A stretch of DNA of 16,596 nucleotides from the NCBI GenBank assembly GCA_902489185.1, contig CABTZC010000014.1, positions 1-16,596 on the forward strand. The letters are read 5' to 3'. The translations under genes and the position numbers were made by a program. Origin of the DNA: an uncultured Brevibacterium sp. (GTDB lineage Bacteria; Actinomycetota; Actinomycetes; Actinomycetales; Brevibacteriaceae). Below are positions 15,342 to 16,596 of the stretch, one piece after another. The first letter of the stretch is position 1. Every line of letters starts with the position of its first letter. The notes beneath the pieces are model-generated. The model searched no databases. It saw only the letters and a list, made by a program, of their open reading frames with translations, and had not been told where the DNA came from.

Positions 15342-16168
15342 TGGGTTCGACACTCAATGTTTACGGTCGCGCCGTTCTGGGTGCGATCAAGAAACCTGCG
15401 CCGGGGCCTGTACCTCAGCGGACGCTGACTCGCACGGTCACTATCGACCCGGATGCCGTGGCACGGTTCAACACCGTGACCGGGCTGCCGGTGAACAACG
15501 ACGTGCCCGCGCCTTACCTACACACGTTGGGCTTTGGCCCCAGTTTGGAACTCATGACCGCCCCAGATTTCCCTGTGCCTGTCTTGGGGATGGTGCACGT
15601 GTACAACCGGTTCACGCAACACGCCAAAGTCCCCATGGGCGCCGAGGTGACGCTACAGATTTCGGTGAGCCGACCTCGGGCACGGGACGCCGGAAGCGAA
15701 CTGGATGTGATCGTTCACGGGACGGTCAACGGTGAGACGGTGTTTGAGGACGTGTCTACGTACTTTGCGAAAAAGACCAAGCTTCCCGAGGCGGATGAAC
15801 CTGCGCCTGCCCGTCGCCTGGATCTGCCTGGCGGCAGTGCGGTTGCCACGTGGAAGTTCCCAGCAGGGCTGGGGGAGCGGTACGCGCGTGTGTCGGGTGA
15901 CTACAACGTTATTCACCTCAACAGCCTGGCGGCCCGGGCGTTTGGGTTCCCCCGGTCGATTGCACACGGCATGTACACGGCAAGCAAAGCGTTTGCGCAA
16001 TCGAATGTGGATGCCAAGGCATTCGTGTGGGAGGTGCAGTTCGCTAAGCCAATTCTGTTGCCTGGCCAGGCGGACGTTCTGGTTGATAGAACTGACGGCG
16101 TGCGAGTTGGAGTCGTCAGGCCAAAGGATGGCGCACCGCACCTGGTGAGCCTGGTTCGCGAGGTCTGA
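15341..16168 (+). CDS. htdX: MaoC-type (R)-specific enoyl-CoA hydratase, HtdX-like
   Basis: This protein is 275 residues from ATG 15341, which shares a base with the fabG4 stop (TAATG); AGGTG lies 4 nt upstream. An earlier in-frame ATG lies inside fabG4. The length fits a double hot-dog protein (mycobacterial HtdX is about 280). The N-terminal half lacks catalytic residues. The C-terminal half carries the hydratase-2 motif SGDYNVIH, with D187 and H192, followed by FPRSIAHGMYTASKAF. It should hydrate trans-2-enoyl-CoA to (3R)-hydroxyacyl-CoA, or dehydrate in the reverse direction. FabG4 and HtdX are adjacent in mycobacteria and act on successive steps. It is the last gene of the operon; no clear terminator is seen before the tRNA promoter. 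Confidence 0.9.
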   Translation: MGSTLNVYGRAVLGAIKKPAPGPVPQRTLTRTVTIDPDAVARFNTVTGLPVNNDVPAPYLHTLGFGPSLELMTAPDFPVPVLGMVHVYNRFTQHAKVPMGAEVTLQISVSRPRARDAGSELDVIVHGTVNGETVFEDVSTYFAKKTKLPEADEPAPARRLDLPGGSAVATWKFPAGLGERYARVSGDYNVIHLNSLAARAFGFPRSIAHGMYTASKAFAQSNVDAKAFVWEVQFAKPILLPGQADVLVDRTDGVRVGVVRPKDGAPHLVSLVREV

Positions 16169-16212
16169 TGTGGGTGTGTGGCGCACTTCATTGATGACGT
16201 GTTGGCGTCGAG

Positions 16213-16242
16213 TTGTATAACAGCGCGTGAACCGTGTACAGT
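16213..16242 (+). promoter_or_regulatory. probable promoter of tRNA-Leu
   Basis: TTGTAT (16213-16218) and TACAGT (16237-16242) are spaced by 18 bp. The predicted start near 16249 lies about 8 nt before the tRNA 5' end. Each hexamer has two or so mismatches to consensus, so this is moderate evidence. Confidence 0.5.
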
Positions 16243-16256
16243 ATCTTTCGTTGCCC

Positions 16257-16344
16257 GCGCGGGTGGCGGAATAGGTAGACGCGCTAGCTTGAGGTGCTAG
16301 TGCCCAATTTATCGGGCGTGGGGGTTCAAGTCCCCCTCCGCGCA
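16257..16344 (+). tRNA. tRNA-Leu (anticodon GAG)
   Basis: This 88-nt class II tRNA has acceptor GCGCGGG pairing with TCCGCGC (G-T at the last pair) and discriminator A at 16344. The anticodon stem CTAGC/GCTAG encloses TTGAGGT, so the anticodon is GAG (reads CUC and CUU). The long variable arm TGCCC...GGGCG and the GTTCAAG T-loop (GGGGG/CCCCC stem) are typical of tRNA-Leu. The 3' CCA is not encoded (CAA follows), so it must be added after transcription. Confidence 0.97.
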
Positions 16345-16351
16345 CAAAATT

Positions 16352-16388
16352 TTTCGGGGTCTCACTTCGGTGGGGCCCCGAAATTTTT
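16352..16388 (+). terminator. intrinsic terminator of tRNA-Leu
   Basis: CGGGGTCTCAC (16355-16365) pairs with GTGGGGCCCCG (16370-16380) over 11 bp, with two G-T pairs, around a TTCG tetraloop. TTT/AAA extends the stem by 3 bp and TTTTT (16384-16388) follows. This is a strong Rho-independent terminator 8 nt after the tRNA. Confidence 0.93.
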
Positions 16389-16413
16389 GTATTCATGTGG
16401 GTGGCGTGGATGT

Positions 16414-16557
16414 GGGTTAATGCTCAAAATGTGTGTATGAGTCGGGCGTGTCAGGGGTGTCTTCGGGTTAATGCTCAAAATGTGTGTATGAGTCGGGCGT
16501 GTCAGGGGGTTAATGCTCAAAATGTGTGTATGAGTCGGGCGTGTCAGGGGTGTCTTC
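16414..16557. repeat. three direct copies of a 44-bp core
   Basis: An identical 44-bp core (starting GGGTTAATGCTCAAAATG and ending GGGCGTGTCAGGGG) occurs at 16414-16457, 16465-16508 and 16507-16550. Copies 1 and 3 are followed by TGTCTTC; copy 2 lacks it and runs directly into copy 3, giving periods of 51 and 42 bp. The absence of any mismatch suggests recent amplification or ongoing homogenisation. There are no variable spacers, so it is not a CRISPR. On the minus strand each unit reads TPDTPDSYTHFEH then TAA, so the array may be a duplicated gene end. Confidence 0.95.
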
Positions 16558-16596
16558 CGGCCCATCCTTGTCGGAGTTTGATGCCGTCTTCGTAGG
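16510..16596 (-). CDS. possible C-terminal end of an unseen minus-strand gene
   Basis: Two minus-strand frames enter from the right edge and end inside the repeats. One ends at TAA (16512-16510) with 28 residues closing EDTPDTPDSYTHFEH. The other ends at TGA (16546-16544) with YEDGIKLRQGWAGRHP. Either could be a real tail; only one, or neither, is used. I do not recognise a family. If the first is right, copies 1 and 2 of the repeat are duplicated, untranslated gene ends. Confidence 0.22.
   Translation of the reverse strand, partial: PTKTASNSDKDGPEDTPDTPDSYTHFEH

Noticed and set aside
16414..16550. CRISPR-like direct repeats
   Set aside because: Copies are separated by 7 bp or overlap by 2 bp, with no unique spacers and no cas genes.
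16257..16557. tRNA-Leu as an integration site with att repeats
   Set aside because: The tRNA 3' end (GTTCAAGTCCCCC) is not repeated downstream, no integrase is visible, and the tandem repeat shares nothing with the tRNA.

Overview
The window reads as chromosomal DNA of a moderately GC-rich Actinomycetota bacterium, probably from or near the Micrococcales/Corynebacteriales. Pointers are a perfect actinobacterial-type LexA box (TCGAAC-N4-GTTCGA), a mycobacterial-type mutasome cassette (imuA'-imuB-dnaE2), a fadA2-fabG4-htdX-like fatty-acid cluster, GTG/TTG and leaderless starts, and a tRNA without an encoded CCA. Genus cannot be set from the sequence alone. Both ends look like contig edges: the first 56 bp are an exact inverted copy of an internal stretch of pdxK, and the last 180 bp are tandem repeats. 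Coding density is high and no stretch over 300 bp lacks a gene. Layout, left to right. (1) 1-822: chimeric edge, the C-terminal part of an actinobacterial phosphatase-like protein, then rpmE2 (zinc-free ribosomal protein L31) with a hairpin terminator shared with the convergent pdxK. (2) 822-2189, minus strand: pdxK (dual-cysteine pyridoxal kinase of the ThiD fold) and trmL (tRNA wobble 2'-O-methyltransferase). (3) 2221-7532, plus strand: an SOS-controlled mutagenic translesion synthesis operon, imuA'-imuB-dnaE2, with overlapping genes; its promoter holds the LexA box between -35 and -10 and predicts a leaderless GTG start for imuA'. (4) 7533-9991: metY and metX, which acetylate homoserine and turn the product into homocysteine, behind a palindromic upstream region. 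(5) 10000-16168: a divergent lipid cluster. On the minus strand are a TetR regulator and an acyl-CoA oxidase; on the plus strand are a thiolase, a FabG4-like 3-ketoacyl reductase/dehydrogenase and a MaoC-type hydratase. A near-perfect 33-bp inverted repeat separates the two arms and overlaps both predicted promoters. Together the four enzymes make a complete peroxisome-like beta-oxidation set: oxidase, R-specific hydratase, R-3-hydroxyacyl dehydrogenase and thiolase. (6) 16169-16596: tRNA-Leu(GAG) with promoter and a strong intrinsic terminator, then three direct copies of a 44-bp core (periods 51 and 42 bp) running to the window end; these may be the duplicated 3' end of an unseen gene or mobile element. 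I see no CRISPR array, prophage, toxin system or complete insertion sequence. The best points for follow-up are the peroxisome-type beta-oxidation cluster with its operator, the LexA-embedded leaderless promoter and the 3' tandem repeat.
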